NCBI RefSeq assembly: GCF_900106045.1
Contig: NZ_LT629802.1
Span: 3,596,001-3,660,000 of the forward strand
Direction of reading: 5' to 3'
DNA from: Pseudomonas mucidolens
GTDB lineage: Bacteria > Pseudomonadota > Gammaproteobacteria > Pseudomonadales > Pseudomonadaceae
Length of the DNA stretch: 64,000 nucleotides
The first letter of the stretch is position 1, and every line of letters begins with the position of its first letter. Below the pieces are notes generated by a model. It saw nothing but the letters and a program-made list of their open reading frames with translations. It was not told where the DNA came from and ran no database searches. Below are positions 19,667 to 34,696 of the stretch, piece after piece. The translations under genes and the position numbers were made by a program.

Positions 19667-19840
19667 CGAATATCGGGTATCCAGTGGAAAAAGACAGCCA
19701 TGCAAAACTTTTGAAACAACTGATAGCACGAAGCCTGGAAGAACCAGGCTTGTGCTTGATAGGCATCAGATTAGTGGGAAAATTCACCGCCTAGCGTCTT
19801 TTTTCCACACATGACCTGTTGTCTTTTTACCACTAACGAC

Positions 19841-23791
<3,951 letters not shown>

Positions 23792-24043
23792 TTAAAGCGG
23801 TCCGAGCCGCCGGGGAAAGCGAAGGAAGGCCGAAGCCCCCGATCACCTGCATTAATCACAGTGCACCTTTCAAAAAAACCGCCGCGTTGTGACAGACCAG
23901 CAATGGAACACCGGTACGTTGATCGCTACACATTTTTTGGAATCGCCCAGCAAAGACTGCTTGGTAATCGGCAACTGCTGCGATTCAGGTGAATCCACAG
24001 AAGTTGTATCAAGAAGGGAGCGTAGTCTACCGGAAAGGCGCTA

Positions 24044-25363
24044 TCAGCTCAAACCTTGATCGCAGGTTAGCGGCATCCAATGTAATTCCCAATCGCCTTG
24101 GGCACTTGTCGCCAGCCCCGGTACGTTGGGCACCGCCAGTAATTGCTGGTCCCGGTACAACAGCGGCAATCTGCCACGGACGAAACCCGGTACGCCGCTC
24201 TCATTCAGCAAACGCTTGAGGTCGCGACGGCCGCGTCCCGGCACCGCCATGACTTCCCCGCCCTGACGGTAACGGATGCTCAAAGCCCCCTTCGGCGCCT
24301 GCCCTTTAAAGTACACATGCCCGTTGCAGGGTAACTGTAGTGGGTTTTGCGGATGCGACCAGTCCAGTGACGCGCCGGAAAAGTCCGACCACGTCGCCGG
24401 CAACCACCAAATCCGCTCAGCGCACCGCTGCAGTTGACCGTCAGCCAGGGACCACAAGGGTTGTGCGTCAGGCTTGGCGTCCCGCAGGCTGACCCAACCG
24501 GCCCAATGCTCGCTGTCGGGCAGGCGAGTCAGCGCTGACAACCAATGGCGCATTGCGTTGCGCTGCCGAGCTTCAGAGAGCCCGCTGAGTGGTTCAAGTG
24601 CCAACGATGGCAACGCCAGCCAGGGAAACCCCGATGGCTGACGGGCGATGTGCAGGTCGATATTCGCCAACTCATCAAGCAAGCCCTGAGCTTCGCTCAG
24701 ATGTTCCGCGGTGCGCGCGAGACGAGTAGCGGCTTGAGGCCAGCGCTCGGTCAGTCGCGGGAATACCTGGTGGCGCAGGTAATTGCGGGAAAAGCGCAGG
24801 TCGGCATTGGAAGGATCTTCGATCCAGGCCAGCCGGTGATCATGGGCATAGGCTTGCAACTCAGCGGGCGACACATCCAGCAACGGCCGCACCAGATAGC
24901 CTGCCGCCAGCGGACGAGCCCCAGGCATCGCCGCCAGTCCTCGCACACCCGCGCCCCGCAACAGGCGAAACAACAGCGTTTCCGCTTGATCGTCACGGTG
25001 CTGGCCAGTCAACAGGATCTCCCCAGCCCCGGTGCCGTCGGCAAATGCCCGATAACGCGCATCGCGGGCGGCACGCTCAAGGCTCGCGCCGGGTTGCACC
25101 TGCACACGCACAATTCGCAAGGGCACGCCCAGGCTGTCGCAAACCGATTGGCAATGGTCTGGCCAGGCGTCGGCGGCAGTTTGCAGGCCATGATGGACAT
25201 GCACGGCGCTGAGCGGCGGGAGGGTTTCGATACGGGCCAAGGTGGCAAGGAGGTGCAGCAGGACGCTGGAATCAAGGCCACCAGAGAAAGCGATATGCCA
25301 GGCGGGAGCATTGCGCCAGGGTGACAGAACTTGCAAGAGTTTGGCGGCTAAGGAAGGCTTCAT
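24044..25363 (-). CDS. tilS: tRNA(Ile)-lysidine synthase TilS
   Basis: 439 residues from M-K-P-S-L; an ATG five codons upstream (25378) is less like the family start and has no ribosome site. The ATP-binding PP-loop is A-F-S-G-G-L-D-S-S. The C-terminal domain (G-G-E-V-M-A-V-P-G-R-G-R-R-D-L-K-R-L-L-N) binds tRNA. It adds lysine to C34 of the Ile CAU anticodon, changing its decoding. It stands alone between pyrG and a REPIN, downstream of accA. Confidence 0.96.
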   Translation of the reverse strand: MKPSLAAKLLQVLSPWRNAPAWHIAFSGGLDSSVLLHLLATLARIETLPPLSAVHVHHGLQTAADAWPDHCQSVCDSLGVPLRIVRVQVQPGASLERAARDARYRAFADGTGAGEILLTGQHRDDQAETLLFRLLRGAGVRGLAAMPGARPLAAGYLVRPLLDVSPAELQAYAHDHRLAWIEDPSNADLRFSRNYLRHQVFPRLTERWPQAATRLARTAEHLSEAQGLLDELANIDLHIARQPSGFPWLALPSLALEPLSGLSEARQRNAMRHWLSALTRLPDSEHWAGWVSLRDAKPDAQPLWSLADGQLQRCAERIWWLPATWSDFSGASLDWSHPQNPLQLPCNGHVYFKGQAPKGALSIRYRQGGEVMAVPGRGRRDLKRLLNESGVPGFVRGRLPLLYRDQQLLAVPNVPGLATSAQGDWELHWMPLTCDQGLS

Positions 25364-25413
25364 AGAAAGTACCGCCATCTATCGGGAATGCGATGACTCA
25401 GCATACACAAAGC

Positions 25414-25509
25414 AAATGTGGGAGCGGGCTTGCTCGCGAATGCGGCGTATCAGTCAACCTTTTCAGTGACTGACACCCTGCATTCGCGAGCACGCCCGCT
25501 CCCACATTT
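25414..25509. repeat. REPIN between accA and tilS
   Basis: The same arm as at 10261 (AAATGTGGGAGCGGGCTTGC onward) at 25414-25443 and an inverted copy at 25480-25509 with one mismatch. It lies just after the accA stop and before the tilS start, and probably ends accA transcripts. Confidence 0.9.
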
Positions 25510-25523
25510 AGTCCTGCGTAGCC

Positions 25524-26471
25524 TTACAGACCGTAGCTCATCAGACGTTCGTAACGACGAGCCAACAGGGCTTCATTGTCGAAGTCCTTGAGCATCGCCA
25601 ATTGCGCGCTGAGTTCGGCACGGATATTCGCAGACGCAGCAGCCGGGTCGCGGTGTGCGCCGCCCAACGGTTCGGCGATGACTTTATCAACGATCCCCAG
25701 GCCTTTCAGGCGATCGGCGGTGATGCCCATGGCTTCGGCTGCATCCGGCGCCTTTTCGGCGGTCTTCCACAGGATCGAGGCACAACCTTCCGGCGAGATC
25801 ACCGCGTAGGTCGAATATTGCAGCATATTCAGCTGGTCGCAGACGCCAATCGCCAAGGCGCCGCCGGAACCGCCTTCACCAATCACGGTGGCGATGATCG
25901 GCGTCTTCAGGCGCGCCATGACCCGCAGGTTCCAGGCAATCGCCTCGCTCTGGTTACGCTCTTCGGCGTCGATGCCCGGATAGGCGCCCGGCGTGTCGAT
26001 GAAGGTCAGGATCGGCATTTTGAAACGTTCGGCCATTTCCATCAGTCGGCAAGCCTTGCGGTAGCCTTCGGGACGGGGCATGCCGAAGTTGCGCCGTACT
26101 TTCTCGCGCACTTCGCGGCCTTTCTGGTGACCGATGACCATTACCGGCTGGTCGTCCAGGCGCGCGATACCGCCGACAATCGCGGCATCGTCGGAGAAGT
26201 GACGGTCGCCGTGCAATTCATCGAACTCGGTGAAGATGTGATCGATGTAGTCCAGCGTGTACGGACGACGTGGATGGCGGGCCAGGCGCGCGATCTGCCA
26301 GCTGGTCAGCTTGCCGAAGATGTCTTCGGTAAGCGACTTGCTCTTGTCTTGCAGGCGGGAGATTTCATCGCTGATGTTCAGCGAATTGTCATTGCCGACC
26401 AGGCGCAGTTCTTCGATCTTGGCTTGCAGGTCAGCGATCGGCTGTTCGAAATCAAGAAAATTCGGGTTCAT
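25524..26471 (-). CDS. accA: Acetyl-CoA carboxylase carboxyltransferase subunit alpha
   Basis: 315 residues from [12 protein letters not shown]. Conserved segments include [20 protein letters not shown] and [11 protein letters not shown]. With AccD it transfers the carboxyl group from biotin to acetyl-CoA, the committed step of fatty acid synthesis. The frame runs upstream to 26498, but the ATG at 26471 gives the family start. Downstream of dnaE on the same strand by 139 bases. Confidence 0.97.
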   Translation of the reverse strand: MNPNFLDFEQPIADLQAKIEELRLVGNDNSLNISDEISRLQDKSKSLTEDIFGKLTSWQIARLARHPRRPYTLDYIDHIFTEFDELHGDRHFSDDAAIVGGIARLDDQPVMVIGHQKGREVREKVRRNFGMPRPEGYRKACRLMEMAERFKMPILTFIDTPGAYPGIDAEERNQSEAIAWNLRVMARLKTPIIATVIGEGGSGGALAIGVCDQLNMLQYSTYAVISPEGCASILWKTAEKAPDAAEAMGITADRLKGLGIVDKVIAEPLGGAHRDPAAASANIRAELSAQLAMLKDFDNEALLARRYERLMSYGL

Positions 26472-26610
26472 AAGCGTCCGTCTTGGGTCGACGGCCAAGG
26501 AGTGCCTGGCCAGCCGGTTGTCTATTCGCGCCCTACCTTAAGGGAGAGGCGCGTCAAGGTCGAGATTAAATGTCGAGTCGAGGTCAGGGGTAAAAACCCA
26601 GCCCTGACCG

Positions 26611-29600
26611 TCAACGGTATTGGAGGAAGACGTTGTCACGCCCGAACTGGTCACGCAATGCCTGAATCAAGCCATCCGCCGGGTCGATACGCCATGTCTC
26701 GCCGAACTGCAACATCGCCTTCGCGTCCGCGCCGGTATACTCCATGGTCACCGGGCACGCACCGCGATGGCGCTTGAGCAGGTCGCCCAACCAGCGTAGC
26801 TGATCGCCCTTGAGCGCTTCACTGCGCAACTTCAAGCGCAGGCTTTCCGCCAGGTTGGTGCGCGCATCTTCCATGCTCATCACGCGCTTGATGCGCAGGC
26901 GTAGCCCACCGGAAAAATCATCATTGCTGACCTCCCCTTCCACCACCACCATCGCATCGGTCTGCAGCAGTGACTGGGCGGAATGGAAGGCATCGGCAAA
27001 CAGCGACGCTTCGATCCGACCAGAGCGGTCGTCGAGGGTGATAAAGCCCATCTTGTCGCCCTTTTTGTTTTTCATCACCCGCAGCGCAATGATCATCCCG
27101 GCAACGGTCTGGGTATCGCGCGCCGGTTTCAGGTCGATGATGCGCTGGCGGGCGAAGCGGCGGATTTCGCCTTCGTATTCGTCAATCGGGTGACCGGTGA
27201 GGTACAGGCCCAGGGTGTCCTTCTCGCCCTTGAGGCGTTCCTTGAGGGTCAGCTCCTTGGCCTTGCGGTGATTGGCGTAGACGTCCGCGTCGGCTTCGAC
27301 GAACAACCCGCCAAACAGGTCGGCGTGGCCGCTGTCGTGGGTGCGGGCGGTTTGTTCGGCGGCCTTGATCGCCTCTTCCATCGCCGTGAGCAACACCGCA
27401 CGGTTACGGTCGATATTAGCTTGGTAGGCTTTCGGCTCGTCATGGAAGTACGGGCCAAGACGATCGAGTGCGCCGCTGCGGATCAAGCCGTCGAGGGTCC
27501 GTTTGTTGATGCGTTTGAGGTCAACCCGCGCGCAGAAGTCGAACAGATCCTTGAACGGGCCGTCCTGACGCGCCTCGGTAATCGCTTCCACCGGGCCTTC
27601 GCCCACGCCTTTGATGGCGCCCAGGCCATAAATGATGCGGCCTTCATCGTTGACCGTGAACTTGAATTCGGAGGCGTTCACGTCCGGTGCGTCGAGGCGC
27701 AACTTCATGGTCCGCACTTCTTCGATCAAGGTCACGACCTTGTCGGTGTTGTGCATATCGGCCGAGAGCACCGCCGCCATGAACGGCGCCGGGTAGTGGG
27801 CCTTGAGCCAGGCGGTCTGGTACGACACCAGGCCGTACGCGGCGGAGTGAGATTTGTTGAAGCCATAACCGGCGAATTTTTCCACCAGGTCGAAAATGTT
27901 GCCGGCGAGGTCGGCGTCGATATTGTTGGTGGCGCAACCTTCAATGAAACCACCGCGTTGCTTGGCCATTTCCTCGGGCTTTTTCTTACCCATGGCCCGA
28001 CGCAGCATGTCCGCGCCACCCAGGGTGTAGCCGGCCATCACCTGAGCGATCTGCATCACCTGTTCCTGATACAGAATGATGCCGTAGGTCGGCGCCAATA
28101 CTGGCTTGAGGCCTTCGTACTGGTAGTCGGAGTGCGGGTAGGCGAGTTCGGCACGCCCGTGCTTACGGTTGATGAAGTCGTCCACCATGCCCGATTGCAG
28201 CGGGCCCGGACGGAACAGCGCCACCAGTGCGATCAAGTCTTCCAGACAGTCGGGCTTGAGCTTTTTGATCAGCTCTTTCATGCCACGGGATTCGAGCTGG
28301 AACACCGCGGTGGTTTCGGCTTTTTGCAGCAGGCTGTAGGTCGGCTTGTCGTCCAGCGGGATAAACGCGATATCCAGCGGTTCTTCGCCGACCTTGGCGC
28401 GATCACGATTGATGGTCTTGAGGGCCCAATCGATGATGGTCAAGGTACGCAGGCCGAGGAAGTCGAACTTCACCAGGCCGGCCGCCTCCACATCATCCTT
28501 GTCGAACTGAGTCACCAGGCCGTCGCCTTCCTCATCGCAATAGATCGGCGAAAAGTCGGTCAGCTTGGTCGGCGCGATCACCACGCCACCGGCGTGTTTG
28601 CCGACGTTACGCACCACGCCTTCAAGCTTGCGGGCCATGTCCCAGATTTCGGCGGCCTCTTCATCGACCTTGATGAAATCGCGCAGGATTTCTTCTTGCT
28701 CGTAGGCTTTCTCCAGGGTCATGCCGACTTCGAAGGGGATCATCTTCGACAGACGATCAGCCAGGCCGTAAGACTTGCCCTGCACCCGCGCCACGTCACG
28801 GATAACTGCCTTGGCCGCCATGGAACCGAAGGTAATGATCTGGCTCACGGCATTGCGACCGTATTTCTCGGCCACGTATTCGATCACGCGGTCGCGACCG
28901 TCCATGCAGAAGTCGACGTCGAAGTCGGGCATCGAGACCCGTTCCGGGTTCAGGAACCGCTCGAACAGCAGATCATATTCCAGCGGATCGAGGTCGGTAA
29001 TCTTCTGCACATAGGCCACCAGCGAGCCCGCACCTGAGCCCCGGCCCGGCCCTACCGGTACGCCGTTGCTCTTGGCCCACTGGATGAAGTCCATCACGAT
29101 CAGGAAGTAGCCGGGGAACCCCATCTGGATGATGATATCCAGCTCGAAATTCAACCGATCGACATACACCTGGCGCTTAGCCTCATAGTCTTCGGTGGTG
29201 TCTTGGGGCAAAAGAACCGCCAGGCGCTCTTCCAGGCCATCAAAGGACACCTTGCGGAAATATTCATCGATGGTCATGCCATCGGGAATCGGGAAGTTGG
29301 GCAAAAAGTGTTTGCCCAGCTTCACTTCAATATTGCAGCGCTTGGCGATTTCGACGGAGTTTTCCAGCGCCTCGGGCAGGTCGCTGAACAGCTCGGCCAT
29401 TTCCTCGGCGCTTTTCAGGTACTGCTCTTCGCTGTAGTTTTTCGAGCGGCGCGGATCGTCCAGCGCGCGTCCTTCGCCGATGCACACGCGGGTTTCGTGG
29501 GCTTCGAAGTCTTCCTTCTTGATGAAACGCACGTCGTTGGTCGCTACCAGCGGCGCACCGAGCTTTTGCGCCAGGGCCACCGCCGCGTGCAGATGCTCTT

Positions 29601-30132
29601 CATCGTTGGGGCGATTGGTGCGCTGGACTTCCAGATAGAAGCGGTCGGGGAAAACGTCCATCCACTCACGGGCCAGTACTTCGGCCTCCTGCGGATTGCC
29701 ACTCAGCAGTGCGATGCCGATCTCGCCCTCTTTCGCCGCCGACAGCATGATCAGCCCTTCGCTGGCTTCGGCCACCCACTCACGCTCGATAATGATCGAG
29801 CCGTTGCGCTGGCCCTCGATAAAGCCACGGGAAATCAGTTCAGTCAGGTTGCGATAACCGACGCCACTCATCGCCAACAGGCTGATGCGGCTCAGAGCGT
29901 TATCCGGGTCTTTGTTGGACAGCCACAGATCGGCGCCGCAGATCGGCTTGATCCCGGCGCCCATCGCGTTTTTGTAGAACTTGACCAGCGAACACATGTT
30001 GTTCTGATCAGTCACCGCCACGGCGGGCATGTTCATGCCCGCCAGGGTTTTGACCAGCGGTTTGATCCGTACCAGGCCGTCGACCAGGGAGTATTCAGTG
30101 TGCAGGCGTAGATGAACGAATGAAGCCGGCAT
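26611..30132 (-). CDS. dnaE: DNA polymerase III subunit alpha
   Basis: 1173 residues, full length. The N-terminal PHP domain starts [11 protein letters not shown]. The polymerase core has catalytic Asp residues in P-D-F-D-V-D-F. The fingers, a tandem helix-hairpin-helix region and an OB domain near the end (V-A-G-M-I-I-A-L-R) follow. It is the replicative polymerase of the holoenzyme. An AGGA site lies six bases before the ATG. A terminator-like hairpin ends about 20 bases upstream of the start, and an extra gene sits between it and rnhB, the usual neighbour. Confidence 0.98.
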   Translation of the reverse strand: MPASFVHLRLHTEYSLVDGLVRIKPLVKTLAGMNMPAVAVTDQNNMCSLVKFYKNAMGAGIKPICGADLWLSNKDPDNALSRISLLAMSGVGYRNLTELISRGFIEGQRNGSIIIEREWVAEASEGLIMLSAAKEGEIGIALLSGNPQEAEVLAREWMDVFPDRFYLEVQRTNRPNDEEHLHAAVALAQKLGAPLVATNDVRFIKKEDFEAHETRVCIGEGRALDDPRRSKNYSEEQYLKSAEEMAELFSDLPEALENSVEIAKRCNIEVKLGKHFLPNFPIPDGMTIDEYFRKVSFDGLEERLAVLLPQDTTEDYEAKRQVYVDRLNFELDIIIQMGFPGYFLIVMDFIQWAKSNGVPVGPGRGSGAGSLVAYVQKITDLDPLEYDLLFERFLNPERVSMPDFDVDFCMDGRDRVIEYVAEKYGRNAVSQIITFGSMAAKAVIRDVARVQGKSYGLADRLSKMIPFEVGMTLEKAYEQEEILRDFIKVDEEAAEIWDMARKLEGVVRNVGKHAGGVVIAPTKLTDFSPIYCDEEGDGLVTQFDKDDVEAAGLVKFDFLGLRTLTIIDWALKTINRDRAKVGEEPLDIAFIPLDDKPTYSLLQKAETTAVFQLESRGMKELIKKLKPDCLEDLIALVALFRPGPLQSGMVDDFINRKHGRAELAYPHSDYQYEGLKPVLAPTYGIILYQEQVMQIAQVMAGYTLGGADMLRRAMGKKKPEEMAKQRGGFIEGCATNNIDADLAGNIFDLVEKFAGYGFNKSHSAAYGLVSYQTAWLKAHYPAPFMAAVLSADMHNTDKVVTLIEEVRTMKLRLDAPDVNASEFKFTVNDEGRIIYGLGAIKGVGEGPVEAITEARQDGPFKDLFDFCARVDLKRINKRTLDGLIRSGALDRLGPYFHDEPKAYQANIDRNRAVLLTAMEEAIKAAEQTARTHDSGHADLFGGLFVEADADVYANHRKAKELTLKERLKGEKDTLGLYLTGHPIDEYEGEIRRFARQRIIDLKPARDTQTVAGMIIALRVMKNKKGDKMGFITLDDRSGRIEASLFADAFHSAQSLLQTDAMVVVEGEVSNDDFSGGLRLRIKRVMSMEDARTNLAESLRLKLRSEALKGDQLRWLGDLLKRHRGACPVTMEYTGADAKAMLQFGETWRIDPADGLIQALRDQFGRDNVFLQYR

Positions 30133-30154
30133 AAAGATCCTGCGTTAAGTCATG

Positions 30155-30186
30155 AAAACAACAAGGCCCGGATTGTACCGGGCCTT
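30155..30186 (-). terminator. Hairpin immediately upstream of dnaE
   Basis: On the minus strand AAGGCCCGG pairs perfectly with CCGGGCCTT around a 6-base loop, followed by GTTGTTTTC. It reads as an intrinsic terminator for transcripts coming from the upstream gene. It ends about 22 bases before the dnaE ATG, so any dnaE transcript from farther upstream must pass it. An attenuator role is possible. Confidence 0.72.
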
Positions 30187-30300
30187 GGCTAAAACATCAG
30201 CAGCATCTGGGAGGTTGTCTGATTCAGGCCACCTCTGCGACAGCAGTCACAGGGGTGCAATCGGCCGGCGATTGCTGGCCAGCCACTCAAATCAGCGCTC

Positions 30301-31017
30301 CTACTTTTGTTGTTTTTTAGGCGTCGCTGAGGAGTCTTTTGGCTCCCCTACGACGGTATAGGTGATATTCGTCCGCGTAACCTCGCTTCCGTTTCGCATC
30401 AGAACCGCCCCGACTGTTACCTCCCCCGGCTGGCGCGGGTTTGCTGTCGTACTGACCGGATAGTCGGGGAAAACAGTTCCAGTCCCATAGGAGGGGCCCG
30501 TACTCGATGTATATTTAACTTGATAATCCGAGCCTTCTTCGGCAGGAATTCCAGTCACCTTCACTTTTAATGTCAAACTGTCATACATGTTGTATGTGCT
30601 GCCGTGCGGAGGTGACGCTGGCTCTATTTTTATTTCCGGATCAGGCCCCCCAATATCCAGGGTCTTAACTTCATACTCGCCCTGGCCGGAAAGATGGGGA
30701 TGAGTCGAGGAAGTTGCCGTCAACCTTACCGTGTACACATGCCCCTCGGCTGGACCTCCGCTGCCAGAGACAATACAAGTTAAAGGACCTGACTCTCTAA
30801 CTGTAGCGGGGTACGCCGAATCGCTTGTTGAGACGGTCCAGCTCACTGTGGCACCGGGAACGTCCCAGCCATTTTCATCAAACACCCCTGCCGCTGAAGC
30901 ACGCTCAAAATCAGTGCTTATTCCTACGACTAGTGGTTCGTGGGCTCCAATAGTAACTTTGGCGGGCTCACCTGCGGTGCGGGATTTTGCGCCGGTTTTT
31001 TCTTTAGCTGTTTTCAT
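30301..31017 (-). CDS. Hypothetical protein with two Ig-like beta-sandwich repeats
   Basis: 238 residues, not recognised. It begins with a basic, Lys-rich stretch (K-E-K-T-G-A-K-S-R) and ends P-K-K-Q-Q-K, with no signal peptide or membrane segment. Two repeats of beta-rich sequence are visible, about 20-125 (with V-P-G-A-T-V-S-W-T-V) and about 128-225 (with I-K-I-E-P-A-S-P-P-H-G-S and T-N-I-T-Y-T-V-V-G), resembling Ig-like folds of surface proteins. An AAGGAAG site supports the start. It is inserted between dnaE and rnhB, normally adjacent genes, and base use looks less GC-rich than theirs. Ligand and location are unknown. Confidence 0.65.
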   Translation of the reverse strand: MKTAKEKTGAKSRTAGEPAKVTIGAHEPLVVGISTDFERASAAGVFDENGWDVPGATVSWTVSTSDSAYPATVRESGPLTCIVSGSGGPAEGHVYTVRLTATSSTHPHLSGQGEYEVKTLDIGGPDPEIKIEPASPPHGSTYNMYDSLTLKVKVTGIPAEEGSDYQVKYTSSTGPSYGTGTVFPDYPVSTTANPRQPGEVTVGAVLMRNGSEVTRTNITYTVVGEPKDSSATPKKQQK

Positions 31018-31592
31018 AGCAATCTTCCTTTAAAAATCACAATGGTGAGTGGTTCGCCGCAAACAGCGATGAGACCAAGTTCGACCCGATAGGCACAGCA
31101 TAATTCGCCCCCCGATCAGTTGCCTATTAGTTCAAACTCAAGCGACACCATTGACTTTTTAAGGGGTGCTCAAGAAATCATTAAACTTTCTTCCAGGCCT
31201 ATAAACACTACGAAACGCTGACCTTTTGCGCACCTGTGAAGACTGACAGTTCTCTAGTTTGTTTCCTGATAATTTACGTGAGACTTATAACCAATCTGCA
31301 GGTGCGCTGGATGCGGCACGTACAAGGTAGCGCCGACGGGGAATGCTTAATCAGGTAGTGAATTCCTTGCGTGAGCAGCGACTGGTTACGTCCATTGGCT
31401 CCCCGCCAAGGACCATAGCCTTCCGCTCACGCCACGGCGATCCCGTACGAACCGTTCAGAGTAGCGCTACAAAAAATCAAGGTTATCGCGTGCGATGACG
31501 CCTTGACCGCAAGCCTGGCCTGCATAAAGACGCCCATGAGGACTGATCCGCTGATGCGAATCGACTGAAGGTTGCCGATCAACCTGCTCGAT
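31018..31592. other. Gene-poor stretch between the Ig-like gene and rnhB
   Basis: 575 bases with no well-supported gene. The first 270 bases are AT-rich and hold the probable promoter of the Ig-like gene. A 51-codon plus-strand frame at 31343-31498 reads S-L-R-E-Q-R-L-V-T-S-I-G-S-P-P-R-T-I-A-F, faintly like the last helix and wing of a winged-helix regulator, but it is short and unsupported by a convincing ribosome site. No transposase or tRNA was found. It is part of the insert that separates dnaE from rnhB. Confidence 0.5.
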
Positions 31593-32234
31593 TTAAACGA
31601 AGACAGCCGTGGCCAAGCCTTCATGAGCTTCAAAAGCGAGCCGCACCGGCGCGAAGGAGCGCCGATGGATAGGCGTGGGCCCAAGACGGGCCAGGGCTTC
31701 TAGATGAACGGGGGTCGGGTAGCCTTTGTGACCGCCGATGCCGTAGCCCGGATAGATCAATTCGAAGGCGGTCATTTCCCGGTCGCGACTGACCTTGGCC
31801 AGAATCGACGCAGCAGCAATCGCTGGGACCTTGCTGTCACCCTTGACCACCGCTTCAGCGGGCATCGACAGCTGCGGGCAGCGGTTACCGTCGATCATTG
31901 CCAGCTTAGGCACAATGTGCAGGCCTTCGACGGCACGTTGCATGGCCAGCATGGTGGCGTGAAGAATATTCAACCTATCGATTTCTTCGACTTCGGCTCG
32001 GGCAATATGCCAGCTCAGCGCTTTTTCGCAGATTTCATCGAAGAGTTTTTCACGACGCGCTTCAGTGAGCTTTTTCGAGTCGTTCAACCCAAGAATCGGG
32101 CGGTTCGGGTCAAGAATGACCGCAGCTGTGACCACCGCACCACACAGCGGACCGCGCCCGACTTCGTCGACGCCCGCGACCAACGCGTGAGTCTCGGCGA
32201 CCAGGCTGAAATCCAGGCCTATTTGCGTTTTCAT
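31593..32234 (-). CDS. rnhB: Ribonuclease HII
   Basis: 213 residues. The first catalytic block is [15 protein letters not shown] (Asp/Glu of the D-E-D-D set); A-M-I-D-G-N and a later D-x-x-x motif complete it. It removes ribonucleotides and RNA from DNA hybrids. Its ATG overlaps the lpxB stop by four bases, so it belongs to the lipid A operon. Confidence 0.96.
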   Translation of the reverse strand: MKTQIGLDFSLVAETHALVAGVDEVGRGPLCGAVVTAAVILDPNRPILGLNDSKKLTEARREKLFDEICEKALSWHIARAEVEEIDRLNILHATMLAMQRAVEGLHIVPKLAMIDGNRCPQLSMPAEAVVKGDSKVPAIAAASILAKVSRDREMTAFELIYPGYGIGGHKGYPTPVHLEALARLGPTPIHRRSFAPVRLAFEAHEGLATAVFV

Positions 32235-33370
32235 AAGGCTCCCTGCTTCTGGCCAATCAAGGTCAAGACCGCATCGGCCGCCTGGTTTGACGCATCGCGG
32301 CGCAATACGCGATGGATTTCGTCAAACCCCCCGGTCTGCTCCCTGCCGTCGTCGATCAAAGGTAGAAGGGTCTGCGCCAAGGCCTCGGGCGTTGCATCGT
32401 CCTGCAACAACTCGGGCACCAGGAGACGCTGGGCCAGCAAGTTGGGCAAGGAAATATAAGGGCTTTTGACCATGCGCTTGAGAATCCAGTAGGTCAGCGG
32501 CGCCAAGCGATAGGCCACCACCATCGGGCGCTTGTACAGCAGCGCCTCGAGCGTCGCGGTCCCAGAGGCGATCAACACCGCATCGCAAGCCGCCAGGGCC
32601 AGGTGCGATCCACCGTCGAGCAGTGTCAGCGGCAAGTTGCGCCCCACCAGCAAGCTTTCGATCTGTGCACGACGCTGCGGGCTGGCACATGGCAACACAA
32701 AACGGATGCCGGGCTTCAAGGCCAGCAAACGCTCGGCCGCGTCGAAAAACAACGCCCCCAGACGTCCGACCTCGCCCCCCCGGCTGCCCGGCATCAATGC
32801 GACCAACGGCCCGTCGGGCAAGCCCAACTCGGCACGGGCCGCGGCTCGGTCAGCCTGCAGCGGAATAGCATCAGCCAGGGTATGCCCGACAAACCGCACC
32901 GGCACACCCTTCTCTTCATAGAATTTCGCTTCGAACGGCAACAGCGTGAGCATCAGGTCACAGCCTTCGCGGATCTTCAGCACGCGCTTCTGCCGCCACG
33001 CCCAGACGGACGGGCTGACGTAATGCACGGTCTTGATTCCGGCCTGACGCAACTTGAGTTCAATAGTCAGGGTGAAGTCCGGCGCATCGATACCGATAAA
33101 GACATCGGGCTTTTCTTCAATCAGGGTCCGGATCAATAGCTTGCGACGTGCCAGCAACTCGCGAAGACGTCCCAGGACCTCCACCAGCCCCATGACCGAC
33201 AATCGCTCCATGGGGAAGTAGGAAACCAGGCCCTCGGCTTGCATCAGCGGACCGCCGACGCCAATAAACTCAACAGCGGGATGTTGAACCTTGAGGGCTC
33301 GCATCAGACCTGCGCCTAAAATGTCGCCGGAAGCTTCTCCGGCCACCAGCGCTATACGCAACTTGGCCAT
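32231..33370 (-). CDS. lpxB: Lipid A disaccharide synthase
   Basis: 379 residues, GT19 glycosyltransferase. The start [14 protein letters not shown] is the family N-terminus and P-G-S-R-G-G-E-V is the nucleotide-binding part. It joins UDP-2,3-diacylglucosamine and lipid X to give the tetraacyl disaccharide of lipid A. It lies two bases after the lpxA stop and overlaps rnhB. Confidence 0.97.
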   Translation of the reverse strand: MAKLRIALVAGEASGDILGAGLMRALKVQHPAVEFIGVGGPLMQAEGLVSYFPMERLSVMGLVEVLGRLRELLARRKLLIRTLIEEKPDVFIGIDAPDFTLTIELKLRQAGIKTVHYVSPSVWAWRQKRVLKIREGCDLMLTLLPFEAKFYEEKGVPVRFVGHTLADAIPLQADRAAARAELGLPDGPLVALMPGSRGGEVGRLGALFFDAAERLLALKPGIRFVLPCASPQRRAQIESLLVGRNLPLTLLDGGSHLALAACDAVLIASGTATLEALLYKRPMVVAYRLAPLTYWILKRMVKSPYISLPNLLAQRLLVPELLQDDATPEALAQTLLPLIDDGREQTGGFDEIHRVLRRDASNQAADAVLTLIGQKQGAL

Positions 33371-33372
33371 GA

Positions 33373-34149
33373 TTAACGCGTGATGCCGCGAGTCGATGCC
33401 TGGATCGAATCACGGAACACCGCCACTTCCGGGAACAGCGCTGCTGGATCCGCCAACTCGTTCAGCGCCTGGTCAACCGTCAGCCCCTGACGATAGACCA
33501 CCTTGTAGGCACGGCGCAGCGCGTGGATCGCGTCTTCGCTGAAACCACGCCGGCGCATCCCCTCAAAGTTCATGCTACGGGCTTCGGCTGGGTTGCCGAA
33601 CACCGTGACAAACGCAGGAACATCCTTGCCGATGGCGGTGCCCATGCCGGAAAAGCTGTGGGCGCCAATATGGCAGTACTGATGAACCAGGGTAAAACCG
33701 GAGAGGATCGCCCAATCATCAACGTGTACATGGCCTGCCAACGCGGTGTTGTTGACGAGAATGCAGTGGTTGCCGATGACACTGTCGTGACCGATATGCG
33801 CGTAGGCCATCACCAGGTTGTGGTCACCCAGGGTGGTCTCTGCTCGATCCTGCACGGTACCGCGATGAATGGTCACGCCTTCACGGATGATGTTGTGATC
33901 ACCGATTACCAGGCGTGTTTCTTCACCCTTGTACTTCATGTCAGGTGTGTCTTCGCCTACCGAGGAAAACTGGTAGATGCGATTGTGTTTGCCGATTCGG
34001 GTCGGACCTTTGAGGATCACGTGTGGCCCGATGACTGTTCCCTCGCCGATTTCCACACCTGCGCCGACGATCGACCATGGGCCGACCTCGACGTCGGCGG
34101 CCAGGATGGCCGTCGGATCGATGATTGCGCGAGGGTCAATCAAACTCAT
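33373..34149 (-). CDS. lpxA: UDP-N-acetylglucosamine acyltransferase
   Basis: 258 residues from [10 protein letters not shown]. Hexapeptide repeats build a left-handed beta helix; the catalytic His lies in the A-Y-A-H-I-G-H-D region. It adds the first acyl chain to UDP-GlcNAc in lipid A synthesis. The start at 34149 overlaps the fabZ stop by four bases; the upstream extension to 34167 is not needed. Confidence 0.97.
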   Translation of the reverse strand: MSLIDPRAIIDPTAILAADVEVGPWSIVGAGVEIGEGTVIGPHVILKGPTRIGKHNRIYQFSSVGEDTPDMKYKGEETRLVIGDHNIIREGVTIHRGTVQDRAETTLGDHNLVMAYAHIGHDSVIGNHCILVNNTALAGHVHVDDWAILSGFTLVHQYCHIGAHSFSGMGTAIGKDVPAFVTVFGNPAEARSMNFEGMRRRGFSEDAIHALRRAYKVVYRQGLTVDQALNELADPAALFPEVAVFRDSIQASTRGITR

Positions 34150-34586
34150 AGTTTGCGTTCCGCACAAATGATTTCAGCGGAGCACACAGGCTTGCCATCG
34201 ACCGAGGCCTGGCATTCGAACTTCCAGATCTGGCGCTTACAGCTGATGAACTTGGCTTCAAGGATCAACTGGTCGCCAGGTGTCACCGGGTTACGGAAGC
34301 GCAGCTTGTCGGAGCCAACGAAATAGTAAAGCGTGCCGTCGGCAGGCTTCAGGTCAAGCATTTTGAAACCAAGGATACCGGCAGCCTGGGCCATCGCTTC
34401 AATGATCAGCACACCCGGCATGATTGGATGCGCGGGAAAGTGACCATTGAAGAATGGTTCGTTGATGCTGACATTCTTGTAGGCACGAATGCGCTTTTCC
34501 TCGACATTGAGTTCCACTACACGGTCCACCAGCAGGAACGGGTAACGGTGAGGCAGATATTCGCGAATCTCGTTGATGTCCATCAT
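34146..34586 (-). CDS. fabZ: 3-hydroxyacyl-ACP dehydratase FabZ
   Basis: 146 residues, hot-dog fold. The active-site His and Glu are in G-H-F-P-A-H-P and [20 protein letters not shown] is the usual start. It dehydrates 3-hydroxyacyl-ACP in fatty acid elongation and competes with LpxA/LpxD for the same substrates. It lies between lpxD and lpxA, the conserved order. Confidence 0.97.
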   Translation of the reverse strand: MMDINEIREYLPHRYPFLLVDRVVELNVEEKRIRAYKNVSINEPFFNGHFPAHPIMPGVLIIEAMAQAAGILGFKMLDLKPADGTLYYFVGSDKLRFRNPVTPGDQLILEAKFISCKRQIWKFECQASVDGKPVCSAEIICAERKL

Positions 34587-34696
34587 TTCGGGGGGAAGCC
34601 TGTAATAAAGATTGGAAGCGTGCGGACTAACGCGCGCCCCTCTAGCAAATCAAGAAGGCAGTCTAGCTGCTGCGTACACTTGATATGGAAATGGTA

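Noticed and set aside
26983..29037. A 684-codon open frame antisense to dnaE
   Set aside because: Same codon-bias artefact; dnaE is full length and certain.
31427..31684. An 85-codon minus-strand frame overlapping the rnhB end
   Set aside because: It uses rnhB codons in another frame and has no own ribosome site or motif.
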